This document shows positions 1-8,725 of a stretch of 64,000 nt of DNA, piece after piece (the first letter of the stretch is position 1; every line of letters starts with the position of its first letter). The DNA comes from an uncultured Paracoccaceae bacterium. GTDB taxonomy: Bacteria > Pseudomonadota > Alphaproteobacteria > Rhodobacterales > Rhodobacteraceae. A model generated the notes under the pieces. It was not told where the DNA came from and did no database searches. It saw nothing but the letters and a program-made list of their open reading frames with translations. The DNA lies in the NCBI GenBank assembly GCA_947488175.1, contig CANKYO010000002.1, positions 248,001-312,000 of the forward strand. Reading direction: 5' to 3'. The position numbers were made by a program, and so were the translations under genes.

Positions 1-1
1 C

Positions 2-247
2 TGGAAACCCCATGACGCCACCCTGCTGATGCGGGACAAAGGGTTCGCCGGGCCGATGCTGATCGACACCGGCACGGATGACCAGTTTGGCGATCTGCTG
101 GGCACGGAACATCTGGCCACCGCCATCGCCACCCGCCGCCAATACGCTCATATCCGGCTGCAGGACGGGTATGACCATTCCTATTTCTTCATCTCTACCT
201 TCATGGAAGATCACGTCGCCTTCCACGCAGAGGCGCTTTATCAGTGA
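2..247 (+). CDS. fghA: S-formylglutathione hydrolase, C-terminal part (cut by window start)
   Basis: The reading frame is open from the first bases and stops at 247, so only about the last 81 residues are present. S-formylglutathione hydrolase cleaves S-formylglutathione to formate and glutathione, the last step of glutathione-dependent formaldehyde oxidation in the cytoplasm. The fragment keeps the family's C-terminal block, with DTGTDDQF followed by GYDHSYFFISTFMEDH. The His of GYDHSY is the catalytic histidine of this esterase-D type alpha/beta hydrolase, and the Asp of DTGTDDQF matches the acid position. The nucleophile lies outside the window. Confidence is high for family, from conserved motifs. 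Confidence 0.9.
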   Translation, partial: WKPHDATLLMRDKGFAGPMLIDTGTDDQFGDLLGTEHLATAIATRRQYAHIRLQDGYDHSYFFISTFMEDHVAFHAEALYQ

Positions 248-269
248 TCGTCGCACCGAAGGAGCGCAC

Positions 270-719
270 ATGATCTATGTCGACGCCGATGCCTGCCCGG
301 TCAAGGCCGAGGTCGAACGGGTCGGCACCCGGCATAAACTCAAGATGTTTGTCGTCTCAAATGGGGGCATCCGCCCGTCGCAAAACCCGTTTGTGGAAAC
401 GGTTGTTGTCCCTGACGGCCCGGACGTGGCCGACATGTGGATTGCCGACCGGGCCACGAAGGGTGACGTCGTCATTACCGGCGATATCCCCCTCGCCGCG
501 CGCTGTATCGAAAACGGCGCGCTGGTGCTGAAACATAATGGTGAGGCACTGACCGAGAAAAATATTGGCAACGTGCTGGCCACCCGTGATCTGATGACCG
601 ATATGCGCGCAGCCGACCCGTTCCGGCAAGGTGGGGGCAAGCCTTTCAGCAAAGCGGACCGGGCGCGGTTCCTTGATGCGCTGGAACGGATAGTGCGGCA
701 GGCCGCGCGACCCGCCTGA
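270..719 (+). CDS. UPF0178 (YaiI/YqxD) family protein
   Basis: A 149-residue protein that opens with IYVDADACPVK, the hallmark of the UPF0178/DUF188 family, and continues with the family's PDGPDVADMWIADRA and GDIPLAARCIENGA blocks. The fold is predicted to be PIN-like, because conserved Asp residues cluster at both motifs, but no biochemical role is established. The ATG at 270 is preceded by AAGGAG with good spacing. An in-frame extension upstream overlaps the fghA end and is unlikely to be translated. The gene sits 22 bp after fghA on the same strand, so cotranscription is plausible. Confidence 0.88.
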   Translation: MIYVDADACPVKAEVERVGTRHKLKMFVVSNGGIRPSQNPFVETVVVPDGPDVADMWIADRATKGDVVITGDIPLAARCIENGALVLKHNGEALTEKNIGNVLATRDLMTDMRAADPFRQGGGKPFSKADRARFLDALERIVRQAARPA

Positions 720-781
720 TCTGCCGCAAACTGTGCGAAACAGCATGGACACCGGTCGCCCTTGCTGCGACCACTGGCGAT

Positions 782-1744
782 ATGATCCGCACGGCCAACA
801 TATCCCCGGCGAAACTCGGCGCGTTATGCGCGGCGATCTCGGTCATTTTCTTTTCCATCAACGATGTGGCGATCAAATTCCTCAGCGGCGGCTATGCCCT
901 GCATCAGGTCGTGCTGATCCGGTCGGTTATCGGGCTGATCCTGATCATGGTGTTGATCGCCCCGCTGACCGACGGCTGGGCGATCGCCCGCACGAAGCGG
1001 CTGAAAATGCATATGCTGCGCGGGCTTTGTGTGGTTTTCGCCAATATGACCTTCTTTCTGGGGCTGGCGGCGATGGAACTGGCGGATGCGGTCGCGATCT
1101 TTTTCATCAGCCCGCTCGTCATTACCGTCTTTTCGGTGATCTTTCTCGGCGAAACGGTCGGTTCCCGGCGCTGGGCAGCGATCGTCGTTGGATTTGTTGG
1201 CGTTCTGATCATGATGCGCCCCGGCACAGACGCCTTTCAACTGGCGTCGCTCCTGCCATTGGCGGCGGCCTTCTGTTATGCTGGCATTCACGTCATCACC
1301 CGCCGGATCGGCGGCACGGAAAGTGCCGCGACCATGGCGTTCTATATCCAGATCATGTTCATCATCGTCTGCCTTGCCATGGGGCTGGCCGTCGGTGACG
1401 GTCGGTTTGGGGATCAGTCTGACCCGTCGCTGGCGTTTCTCTTGCGGGCATGGGACTGGCCGCTGCCCGCCGACTACCCCGTTTTCCTGGTCATCGGCAC
1501 CGGGATCGCCATCGGGGGCTACCTGATCAGTCAGGCCTACCGGGTGACCGAGGCGTCCTTTGTCGCGCCGTTTGAATATCTCGCCCTGCCCATGTCGGTG
1601 GTCTGGGGGATGTTGTTCTTTGACGAATACCCGCAGGCGCTCGACTATATCGGCATGGCGCTGATCCTTGGGGCTGGCCTGTTCACCATCTGGCGCGGGG
1701 CGCAGACAAAATCCCCCGGTTTACAGCGGCCCTTGCGCCGCTAA
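782..1744 (+). CDS. EamA/DMT-family drug/metabolite transporter
   Basis: A 320-residue inner-membrane protein with about ten hydrophobic segments arranged as two EamA repeats. The first repeat begins near residue 10 (AKLGALCAAISVIFFSINDVAIKF) and the second near residue 155 (LLPLAAAFCYAGIHVITRRIG). Members export amino acids, nucleobases or other small metabolites. The substrate cannot be read from the sequence. Each repeat ends in the usual Glu/Pro-rich helix, for example APFEYLALPMSVVWG in the second. The gene follows the UPF0178 gene by about 60 bp and precedes a HAD gene by 25 bp. Confidence 0.85.
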   Translation: MIRTANISPAKLGALCAAISVIFFSINDVAIKFLSGGYALHQVVLIRSVIGLILIMVLIAPLTDGWAIARTKRLKMHMLRGLCVVFANMTFFLGLAAMELADAVAIFFISPLVITVFSVIFLGETVGSRRWAAIVVGFVGVLIMMRPGTDAFQLASLLPLAAAFCYAGIHVITRRIGGTESAATMAFYIQIMFIIVCLAMGLAVGDGRFGDQSDPSLAFLLRAWDWPLPADYPVFLVIGTGIAIGGYLISQAYRVTEASFVAPFEYLALPMSVVWGMLFFDEYPQALDYIGMALILGAGLFTIWRGAQTKSPGLQRPLRR

Positions 1745-1769
1745 GCTGATGGACGAGCAGGAGACACCC

Positions 1770-2393
1770 ATGCAGCAAGTCAATGCCGTTGTTTTCGATA
1801 TCGGCAATGTGCTGATCAAATGGCAGCCGGAAGGGTTTTATGACAGCGTGATCGGGCCCGACCGTCGTACGGCGCTGTTTGACGCCGTTGACCTGCTGGG
1901 CGTGAATGATGGTGTGGACCGGGGTGATGATTTTCACACCGTCTTCCATGCGCTGGCTGATCAGCATCCGGACTGGCGCGCCGAAATCCTGATGTGGCAT
2001 GACCGCTGGATCGAGATTGCCAGCCCCGCCATCGATCATTCGGTTCGTCTATTGCGGACACTGCGGCAGGCAGGTGTGCCTGTCTTTGCCCTGTCGAATT
2101 TCGGGGTCGAGACATTTGAGATTGCGGCGCGCCACTATCCATTCTTCACTGAATTCGACCGGCGCTACATCTCGGGTCATTTGAAGGTGATGAAGCCGGA
2201 AGTTGCGATCTACCAGATGCTTGAGGATGATTGCGGCATTGATCCGTCAACCCTGCTTTTCACCGATGACCGTATCGACAACATCAATGTGGCTGCTGAT
2301 CGCGGTTGGCAAACCCATCTCTTCGACGGCCCGCAAGGTTGGGCGAACCGGCTTGTCGATGCCGGTCTTTTGACGAAAGAGGCAGCACAATGA
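1770..2393 (+). CDS. HAD-family hydrolase, YihX-like
   Basis: A 207-residue haloacid dehalogenase superfamily enzyme. Motif I is VVFDIGNVLIKW near residue 7. The second motif I aspartate is Gly, as in YihX-type sugar phosphatases and related subfamily I HADs, so a nucleophilic Asp remains but the usual acid/base Asp does not. Motif II is ALSNFG, motif III uses the Lys in GHLKVMKPE, and motif IV is LLFTDDRIDNI. A helical cap lies between motifs I and II. The ATG at 1770 has AGGAG six bases upstream, better than the in-frame ATG at 1749. The stop overlaps the next start (ATGA), showing translational coupling. The substrate is unknown. Confidence 0.85.
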   Translation: MQQVNAVVFDIGNVLIKWQPEGFYDSVIGPDRRTALFDAVDLLGVNDGVDRGDDFHTVFHALADQHPDWRAEILMWHDRWIEIASPAIDHSVRLLRTLRQAGVPVFALSNFGVETFEIAARHYPFFTEFDRRYISGHLKVMKPEVAIYQMLEDDCGIDPSTLLFTDDRIDNINVAADRGWQTHLFDGPQGWANRLVDAGLLTKEAAQ

Positions 2394-3328
2394 CCGTGAT
2401 GATCCCCTTTGCTGAGGGCGAGGCCAATCTGGACTGGATCGCCCTGACCGATGCGCTGGCCGCCGGGCATGACGGACCAAAAGCGGATGTAGCGGATGTG
2501 TTCCTTTATGAGGGCGACAATACTCTGCTCAACCGCTCTGCCTGGATCGCGGGCATGGGGCTTTTGGTGAAATGCGCGACAATCTTTCCCGGCAACAAGG
2601 CGCAGGGCAAACCGGCGATCGGAGGCGCGGTGAACCTGTTTTCCGGTGTTGATGGCACGCTTGAGGCGATCCTTGATTTTCATCTGGTGACAAAATGGAA
2701 GACCGCGGGGGACAGCCTGTTGGCGGCCCGCCGTCTTGCCCGGCCAGACAGCCGCAACATCCTGATCGTGGGTGCCGGCACGGTTGGCCATTCGCTCCAC
2801 GCCGCTTACGGCGCGGCTTTCCCGGAGGCGCGTTTCACCATCTGGAACCGGTCCGTCGAAGGGGCCAGGGCATTTTGCGACACCCATCCGGATGTAACTG
2901 CAGCCGATGATCTGGAAATGGCCGTGCGGGGGGCGGATATTGTGACGGCCGCCACCATGTCGACCGAACCGATGATCAAGGGGGCCTGGCTGCAACCCGG
3001 CCAGCATATTGACCTGATCGGCGCCTATCGCCCTGATATGCGCGAGGTGGACGATGCCGCCCTGCAAAAGGCACAGGTTTTTGTCGATAGCCGCGAGACG
3101 ACCATTGACCATATCGGAGAGCTGAAAATCCCCATTGCATCAGGGGCGTTTGCCGCAAATGATGTGATCGCTGACTATTATCAGCCGGATCGGTTCCGTC
3201 GGAAAAATGCCACAGACATCACACTGTTCAAGAACGGTGGCGGCGCGCATCTTGATTTGATGACCAGCCGGTACATACTCGACGCTTGGCAGGGACGGGG
3301 TAGCGATCCGGGAAGGAAAAACAGTTGA
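2390..3328 (+). CDS. Ornithine cyclodeaminase / mu-crystallin family protein
   Basis: A 312-residue Rossmann-fold protein of the ornithine cyclodeaminase/mu-crystallin/alanine dehydrogenase-like family. The NAD(P) site is ILIVGAGTVGHSLHAAYGA near residue 122. The substrate half has the family residues in GLLVKCATIFPGNKAQGKP (conserved Lys) and the late motif DITLFKNGGGAHLDL. These enzymes deaminate or reduce small amino or imino acids, for example ornithine to proline or ketimine reduction. The exact substrate is not evident. The start overlaps the HAD stop and the stop overlaps the TTG start of the hydrolase gene, so the three form a coupled operon. Confidence 0.85.
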   Translation: MTVMIPFAEGEANLDWIALTDALAAGHDGPKADVADVFLYEGDNTLLNRSAWIAGMGLLVKCATIFPGNKAQGKPAIGGAVNLFSGVDGTLEAILDFHLVTKWKTAGDSLLAARRLARPDSRNILIVGAGTVGHSLHAAYGAAFPEARFTIWNRSVEGARAFCDTHPDVTAADDLEMAVRGADIVTAATMSTEPMIKGAWLQPGQHIDLIGAYRPDMREVDDAALQKAQVFVDSRETTIDHIGELKIPIASGAFAANDVIADYYQPDRFRRKNATDITLFKNGGGAHLDLMTSRYILDAWQGRGSDPGRKNS

Positions 3329-4248
3329 TCTGGTATGTGGTTATCATTGCAGCAATTGTCTTTGTCGCAGCGCTGCCCTTTGTAATCGAAAGGTTACGGC
3401 CTGCTGTGGGGGCAACCGCACGGCATGGGGCAGATGGTGATTTTGCCCAGCTATCGCAGGGGGTGACCCATTATCGCTGGGTGGGTCCGGTCCGCGGGCC
3501 TGTTGCCGTGTTGATCCACGGGCTCGCCTCGCCCTCTGTCGCGATGGAAGAAGTGGCCGAAGGCTTGGCCACGATGGGCTATCGTGTCCTGATGTATGAT
3601 CTTTATGGGCGCGGTTTGTCCGATGCGGTGTCCGGCGCGCAGGATCGGGCGTTTTTCCTGCGGCAGTTGACCGATCTTCTGGTGCATCAGAACGCGGATG
3701 AGGAACTGACCTTGGTCGGCTATTCCATGGGCGGCTCTATCGCCACGGCTTTTGCCGCCGAAAACACGCATCAGGTCAAGCGGCTGATCCTGCTGGCCAG
3801 TGCCGGGGTCCAGATGAAGGAAAGCGGATTTGCCCGGTTTTGCCGCACCACGCCGATCCTCGGTGACTGGGTGCACGCAATGTTCGCCAAACGGCGGATC
3901 ATGAATGCCATTCCCAAAAATACCCGCCGCCCGTCAGTACAAAAGGTGCTGATGGCCCAGCGGCAGGAATTGCACCGGCGCGGTTATCTGCCCGCGATCC
4001 TGTCAAGCCGGCGCGGAATGCTGGCTGAAAATCACGAGGCCGAACACCGCAAGCTGGGGCGTGAGGACGTGCCGGTTGTGGCGATCTGGGCAGAGCGGGA
4101 TCAGGTGATCCCGATCTCGGCCCTTGGGGTGCTGGCGCAATGGAACCGGGCAGCACGACAGGAAGTCGTGGACGAGGCCGAACACGCACTGCCTTACAGC
4201 CATGATGAACAGCTGATCACCGCACTGAAAACCGCATTGCGGGACTAG
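3325..4248 (+). CDS. Alpha/beta hydrolase with N-terminal membrane anchor
   Basis: A 307-residue protein whose first 20 or so residues form a hydrophobic anchor (IWYVVIIAAIVFVAALPFV). An alpha/beta hydrolase domain follows. The oxyanion-hole segment is VLIHGLASP, the nucleophile elbow is GYSMGGS near residue 135, and the last-third His is in DEAEHALPYSH. The start is TTG at 3325, inside the stop of the preceding gene (TTGA), with GGAAGG about eight bases upstream. No ATG gives the same complete N-terminus. Its substrate is unknown. The anchor suggests activity at the membrane or on its outer face. Confidence 0.85.
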   Translation: MIWYVVIIAAIVFVAALPFVIERLRPAVGATARHGADGDFAQLSQGVTHYRWVGPVRGPVAVLIHGLASPSVAMEEVAEGLATMGYRVLMYDLYGRGLSDAVSGAQDRAFFLRQLTDLLVHQNADEELTLVGYSMGGSIATAFAAENTHQVKRLILLASAGVQMKESGFARFCRTTPILGDWVHAMFAKRRIMNAIPKNTRRPSVQKVLMAQRQELHRRGYLPAILSSRRGMLAENHEAEHRKLGREDVPVVAIWAERDQVIPISALGVLAQWNRAARQEVVDEAEHALPYSHDEQLITALKTALRD

Positions 4249-4279
4249 GGCGGTTTACTTGTCATAGTTATCAGAAATT

Positions 4280-4318
4280 GGCCGAACGCTCACATCGCTT
4301 CAGTGTCGTTCGGCCTTT
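4280..4318 (+). terminator. Stem-loop terminator between convergent genes
   Basis: GGCCGAACG (4280-4288) pairs with CGTTCGGCC (4307-4315) and is followed by TTT. It sits 32 bp after the alpha/beta hydrolase stop. Two further short hairpins follow on the same strand: CCCCCG/CGGGGG at 4342-4358 and CGCCCA/TGGGCG at 4361-4376. These lie just past the end of the converging diguanylate cyclase gene. Confidence 0.6.
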
Positions 4319-4406
4319 CATAGAACGTCCTGATGCAGGCTCCCCCGCAAAACGGGGGCTCGCCCATAGGTGGGCGTGCGCTGCGTTGGCTGCCACAGCC
4401 GTCATC

Positions 4407-5537
4407 TCACGCGGCGACCTGTGTGCGGATCCGCGGCTTGGTCAGCGGCCCCTGTTTCTTTTCAAAGGCCAGACAGTTGCGGCCGTGTTCCTTGGCGCGG
4501 TACAGCGCCTCATCCGCTGAAAAGCGCAATTCGTTGAACCCCGGTTTTCCCGGTACCCAGGTGCAGCCGACACTGACGGACACGTCGATATCCACACCAT
4601 CGGCCATCACAGGTTCGGCGGCTACTGATTCCTGGCAACGGCTGGCCACCGCATGGGCCTGTTCCGCGCTCAGATGGTTCAGGACAATCACGAACTCATC
4701 ACCGCTCATCCGGGCAAAGATGTCGTCGGGGCGCAGGCAGGCCGACATGCGTGCCGAAATCTCCACCAGCACTTTGTCGCCGCGCAAATGACCGTGGGTG
4801 TCGTTGATCGTCTTGAAGTGATCGACATCGATGCACAACATGGCCGCCCCTTGCGACGGGTCTTTCACCCGCGGCACCTTGCCATAGTTGCTCACCGCAG
4901 CGTCGCGGTTCATCAGCCCGGTCAGCGAGTCGGTGGATGCAGCAGACCGCAGCGTGTCCCGTTCGGTGATGAAGGCACGCTCTCTGCCAATCAATGTGCT
5001 GAGCAGGAATGCCCCGAGCACATCAGCGATAAACAGTGTTGGTGCGACGGCACCAAAAAACACGTCCCGAACGGATGCCGGCAGGAATAATCCGGCGACC
5101 AGATGTGCTGAAATCGCAAGGCCAAGCGCGACATAGGCCACCATGTCGTTCTTGATGCGAATACGTATCCAGCGCGCCCAGATCAGCCCCATGCCAGCAG
5201 CGATCATCAGGGCGAGTAGCCCCAGATACATCCCGTCGCCACCAATCATGACCCGGGTCACCCCGGCGGCGAGCAGGGCAATCGCACCGCCGATCAGGCC
5301 GAAATAAGCTGCAGCCAGCCCGACAAACAGATTGCGCATATCCACAATGACACCATCCGCAATCTCAATCGGGGTGGACATGGCGGCGATGGCGCAGATA
5401 CCAAAAATGCCGCCCATCACGATATTAACAGTTCTTTCAGATCGCGCCGACCGGCTGAAAAAGCTGTAGGCATAGACCATCAGCAACGCCAGACCCAAAG
5501 GTTCAACAAACAGCATGATCTTTTCAAGAATTGGCAT
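4407..5537 (-). CDS. Membrane diguanylate cyclase, 5TM-5TMR_LYT + GGDEF
   Basis: A 376-residue protein predicted to make cyclic di-GMP from two GTP. About the first 185 residues are a membrane sensor of the 5TM LytS/YhcK type, recognised by DMRNLFVGLAAAYFGLIGGA. A linker of about 20 residues leads to a GGDEF domain with STDSLTGLMNRDA, IDVDHFKTINDTHGH and the active loop SGDEF. The first loop residue is Ser rather than Gly, which is usually tolerated. An inhibitory I-site (RPDD, five residues before the loop) is intact. The ATG at 5537 with GAGG upstream is preferred over a TTG at 5570. The transmembrane ligand is unknown. Confidence 0.88.
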   Translation of the reverse strand: MPILEKIMLFVEPLGLALLMVYAYSFFSRSARSERTVNIVMGGIFGICAIAAMSTPIEIADGVIVDMRNLFVGLAAAYFGLIGGAIALLAAGVTRVMIGGDGMYLGLLALMIAAGMGLIWARWIRIRIKNDMVAYVALGLAISAHLVAGLFLPASVRDVFFGAVAPTLFIADVLGAFLLSTLIGRERAFITERDTLRSAASTDSLTGLMNRDAAVSNYGKVPRVKDPSQGAAMLCIDVDHFKTINDTHGHLRGDKVLVEISARMSACLRPDDIFARMSGDEFVIVLNHLSAEQAHAVASRCQESVAAEPVMADGVDIDVSVSVGCTWVPGKPGFNELRFSADEALYRAKEHGRNCLAFEKKQGPLTKPRIRTQVAA

Positions 5538-5681
5538 CGCGTCGGATCCTCTACAACCTGTGCGTGCCAATAGAAACCATCACGGTAAATGGATTGTTTA
5601 TAACGCCACCGACCGCCCCAATTGTTCCATCCGATGTTCCAAAACTTTGCCGAAAATTTTACAGAAACCGCAGCCGTGCCC

Positions 5682-6920
5682 TCAGGCTACCTGTGGCGTC
5701 ACCCGCCGTTCCCGGATCGGCAAATGCACGATTGCGCTGAACGCGCCGACACCCACACCGACCCACCACACATGGGTATAGGTGCCGTAGATGTCGTAGA
5801 GCGCGCCACCCAGCCACACCCCCAGAAACGACCCCAGCTGATGCGAAAAGAAGATGATGCCGTAAAGCGTGCCCATATAGCGCAACCCGTAAAGATGTGC
5901 GACCAGACCGGATGTCAGCGGGACGGTCGCCAGCCAGAGACTGCCCATGGCGACCGAAAACAGGATCACCGTGCCGGGCGTAATCGGCGTCAGAATGAAA
6001 GCCGCCGCAACAATTGTCCGCGCGGTGTAAATACCGGCCAGTAGATACTTCTTGGAATATCGTTTGCCCGCCCAGCCTGCAGCCAGCGTGCCCCCGATAT
6101 TGGCCAATCCGATCAGCGAAATCGCCACGGCCCCCAAGGCACTTGTCGTTGAAATACCCATGCCAGCCAGAATGCCACCCTGGTCAATCGGCCCGCACAT
6201 TTCGGTCACCAGCGCCGGGAAATGGGCGGTGATGAACGCCAGTTGATAACCGCAGGAAAAGAAACCAAGGAAAATCAGCGTATAGGATGGATCCTTGAAG
6301 GCACGGATCAGGATCGTGCCCATGCTTTCCTCAAGCTCGGCCTTGCTGGCCTGCGCCGGGCTGCGCATCATTGGCAGGACCAGCAACGTGGACATGATCA
6401 GCCCGGCAAAGGCGACAAACGTCATCTGCCATGTCATGAATGTTAGCAGATATTCCGCCAGGGGCGCACCAAACACCTGCCCGGCAGACCCGGCAGCGGT
6501 GGCCACGGCCAATGCCATCGACCGGTTTTCATCCGATGCGGCCCGCCCCACCACGGCCAAAATCACGCCAAACCCGGTTCCCGCAATCCCGAACCCGACC
6601 AGAACCTCGTATAGTTGATGCGCCAGAGGCGTGGTTGCCCCGGCCGACAACAACAGCCCGGCGGCATACATGACGGCCCCAATGATAATCGCCTTCCTGT
6701 CCCCGATCTTTTCCGCAATCGCCCCGAATATCGGCTGGCCGATCCCCCAGGCCAGGTTCTGGATCGCAATCGCCAGGCTGAAATCGCTACGCAGCCAGCC
6801 AAATTCCTCGGCAATCGGAATCTGGAACACCCCGAACGACGCCCGGATGGCAAAACCTGTCATGATGATAATACAACCGGCGATCAGAACCGGGGTGATC
6901 AAAGGGGCGCGATGTTCCAT
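5682..6920 (-). CDS. MFS transporter, OFA/monocarboxylate-like
   Basis: A 412-residue major facilitator protein with twelve predicted membrane segments. The N-terminal half carries GWLRSDFSLAIAIQNLAWGIGQPIFG, typical of the YbfB/OxlT (OFA) branch, and a loop 2-3 motif AEKIGDRKAI. The second half repeats the basic loop at GWAGKRYSKKYL. OFA-type carriers move small organic anions such as oxalate, formate or lactate. The substrate here is not determinable. Start choice is uncertain: the ATG at 6920 is used, but a GTG at 6926 is also in frame, and neither has a strong Shine-Dalgarno. Confidence 0.83.
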   Translation of the reverse strand: MEHRAPLITPVLIAGCIIIMTGFAIRASFGVFQIPIAEEFGWLRSDFSLAIAIQNLAWGIGQPIFGAIAEKIGDRKAIIIGAVMYAAGLLLSAGATTPLAHQLYEVLVGFGIAGTGFGVILAVVGRAASDENRSMALAVATAAGSAGQVFGAPLAEYLLTFMTWQMTFVAFAGLIMSTLLVLPMMRSPAQASKAELEESMGTILIRAFKDPSYTLIFLGFFSCGYQLAFITAHFPALVTEMCGPIDQGGILAGMGISTTSALGAVAISLIGLANIGGTLAAGWAGKRYSKKYLLAGIYTARTIVAAAFILTPITPGTVILFSVAMGSLWLATVPLTSGLVAHLYGLRYMGTLYGIIFFSHQLGSFLGVWLGGALYDIYGTYTHVWWVGVGVGAFSAIVHLPIRERRVTPQVA

Positions 6921-7001
6921 GGGCACAATTGGGAACGCTGCAGGCGCATTGTCAATTGGCCCGTTGTGATGCGCCTCTTCACCAAGTGTGATGAAACGGC
7001 C

Positions 7002-7493
7002 TCAGCCCGCGAATGGCGCAGCGGTCCAGCCATAGACCCGCTCGACCACCTGTGAGGCGCCAACCATCTCATCCCGGGTCATCAGCAGCTGCCCGCCAGA
7101 CTTTTCGTAGAACGCGCAGGCGCGGTCATTTCCCTCCAGTACACAGGCAGTGAAAGGGCGTCCATCGGGGCCATACGCCGCTTCTAACAATGGGCGGCCC
7201 TGACCATAGCCGTCGCGGATCAGATACATCGCATACAACTCTTCGGGGTATCCTCGTTCACGCCACATATCCTCGCGCTGCGGCCCGATGTGGGCAAAGC
7301 CCTTATCCTCAATCAGCCAGACGCGGCCATGCTCTTTCGACAAAACACGCGCCCAAAGGAACTGACGTTTTTCAAACGTGCGCACGGCAATCTCGGCCGC
7401 GGGCAGCAGATCGGGATAGGCCTCTTGCCAGGCCTGCACATGGACACGCGCCAGCATACTGACGTCGTCGATAGTGGCAGGTCGCGGTGTCAT
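7002..7493 (-). CDS. GNAT-family N-acetyltransferase
   Basis: A 163-residue GNAT-fold protein starting TPRPATIDDVSMLARVHVQAWQEAYPDLLP, the standard beta1-alpha1-alpha2 opening. The acetyl-CoA loop is degenerate (IRDGYGQGRPLLEAA in place of R/Q-x-x-G-x-G/A). The C-terminal VLEGNDRACAFYEKSGG segment is the usual beta5-alpha4 block, with the Tyr that protonates CoA. The ATG at 7493 has AGGA upstream and is preferred to an ATG at 7514. The acceptor substrate is unknown. The gene is divergent from zapE, with about 46 bp between the two starts. Confidence 0.82.
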   Translation of the reverse strand: MTPRPATIDDVSMLARVHVQAWQEAYPDLLPAAEIAVRTFEKRQFLWARVLSKEHGRVWLIEDKGFAHIGPQREDMWRERGYPEELYAMYLIRDGYGQGRPLLEAAYGPDGRPFTACVLEGNDRACAFYEKSGGQLLMTRDEMVGASQVVERVYGWTAAPFAG

Positions 7494-7539
7494 CAATTCA
7501 TCCTGACTTTCCAACGCAGTTCCCCCACGCTATCCAAGC

Positions 7540-8595
7540 GTGATGACAGTGCAAGAGGCATATGAGGCCGCCGTCAAGGATGGTACTTTAACCAGTGACC
7601 CCGCCCAGATCGCGGTCCTGCCGGAACTGGAACGTGTGCGGTCTGGCCTGGCCGAACCGGTCAAAAAGGGGCTGTTCCGCAAGGCCCCGCCGCCGGTTCC
7701 CGGCCTTTACATGTGGGGCGGGGTGGGGCGCGGCAAATCCATGCTGATGGATCTGCTTTACGAACACGTCACGGCCCCCAAACAGCGCCGACATTTCCAC
7801 GCCTTCATGCAATGGGTGCACAGTGAAATGACCGAAGCGCGCAAGCGCGGGGTTGATGACGCTATCGCCCCTGTTGCCGCCAAACTGGCGGGCGAGGTCC
7901 GGTTTCTGGCTTTCGACGAAATGCAGATCAGCGATATCACCGACGCCATGCTCGTCGGGCGTCTGTTCGAGGCGCTGTTCGACGCAGGTGTGACAGTGGT
8001 GACCACGTCAAACCGGCCCCCGGACGACCTTTACAAGGACGGGCTGAACCGGCAGTTATTCCTGCCTTTCATCGACCTTCTGAAACACCACATGGTCGTG
8101 CATGAACTGACCAGCGATACGGATTACCGGCAGGACCGGCTGGCAGGAACGCCCACCTATTTCACGCCCATAGATGGCGAGGCCGCCACCGCCATCGCGC
8201 AAATCTGGCATGATCTCAGCGGGGGACAATGCGAACCACTGGTGCTGCATGTCAAAGGGCGGCAGGTCGAACTGCCCCAATTCCATAACGGGGTGGCACG
8301 GGCGAAGTTCTTTGATCTTTGCGGCAAACCGCTGGGGGCGGCGGATTACCTTGCGCTGGCCGATGCCGTGCGGGTGCTGATCCTCGAAGACATCCCCGCG
8401 CTCTCGCGCAATAACTTCAACGAAGCCAAACGCTTTGTCACCCTGATCGACGCGCTTTACGAGGCCAAGGTGCAACTGATCTGCAGTGCCGCCGCCAAGC
8501 CCGAGATGCTCTATGTCGAAGGCGAAGGGACGTTCGAATTCGAACGCACCGCCAGCCGGTTGCGCGAAATGCAGTCTGACGGCTGGGGCAAATGA
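7540..8595 (+). CDS. zapE: Cell division protein ZapE / AFG1-like ATPase
   Basis: A 351-residue P-loop ATPase of the AFG1/ZapE family. Walker A is GGVGRGKS near residues 60-67, Walker B is FLAFDEMQISDITDAM near 125, and the sensor block is TTSNRPPDDLYKDGLNRQLFLPFI. ZapE binds FtsZ and destabilises Z-ring filaments in enterobacteria, and AFG1 is its mitochondrial relative. The length fits the family. The start is GTG at 7540, with an ATG three bases later that would give nearly the same protein. No FtsZ partners are adjacent. Confidence 0.9.
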   Translation: MMTVQEAYEAAVKDGTLTSDPAQIAVLPELERVRSGLAEPVKKGLFRKAPPPVPGLYMWGGVGRGKSMLMDLLYEHVTAPKQRRHFHAFMQWVHSEMTEARKRGVDDAIAPVAAKLAGEVRFLAFDEMQISDITDAMLVGRLFEALFDAGVTVVTTSNRPPDDLYKDGLNRQLFLPFIDLLKHHMVVHELTSDTDYRQDRLAGTPTYFTPIDGEAATAIAQIWHDLSGGQCEPLVLHVKGRQVELPQFHNGVARAKFFDLCGKPLGAADYLALADAVRVLILEDIPALSRNNFNEAKRFVTLIDALYEAKVQLICSAAAKPEMLYVEGEGTFEFERTASRLREMQSDGWGK

Positions 8596-8725
8596 CGCCG
8601 GTCGCGACACACGTCTTCACATCAGCTTGACCTGACACGACAGAAACCGGTTTTTCTGATACGCTACACTTATACGGCTGTTCCCACTCACGGACCTTTA
8701 CATTGGTCGAAAAGGAGTAAGCGTC

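Noticed and set aside
5533-5547. GGCATCGCGTCGGAT at the cyclase start, equal to the beginning of the phased element
   Set aside because: Only one heptamer is present and GGCATC is the complement of the start codon region, so chance is likely. No second unit follows at 11 bp.
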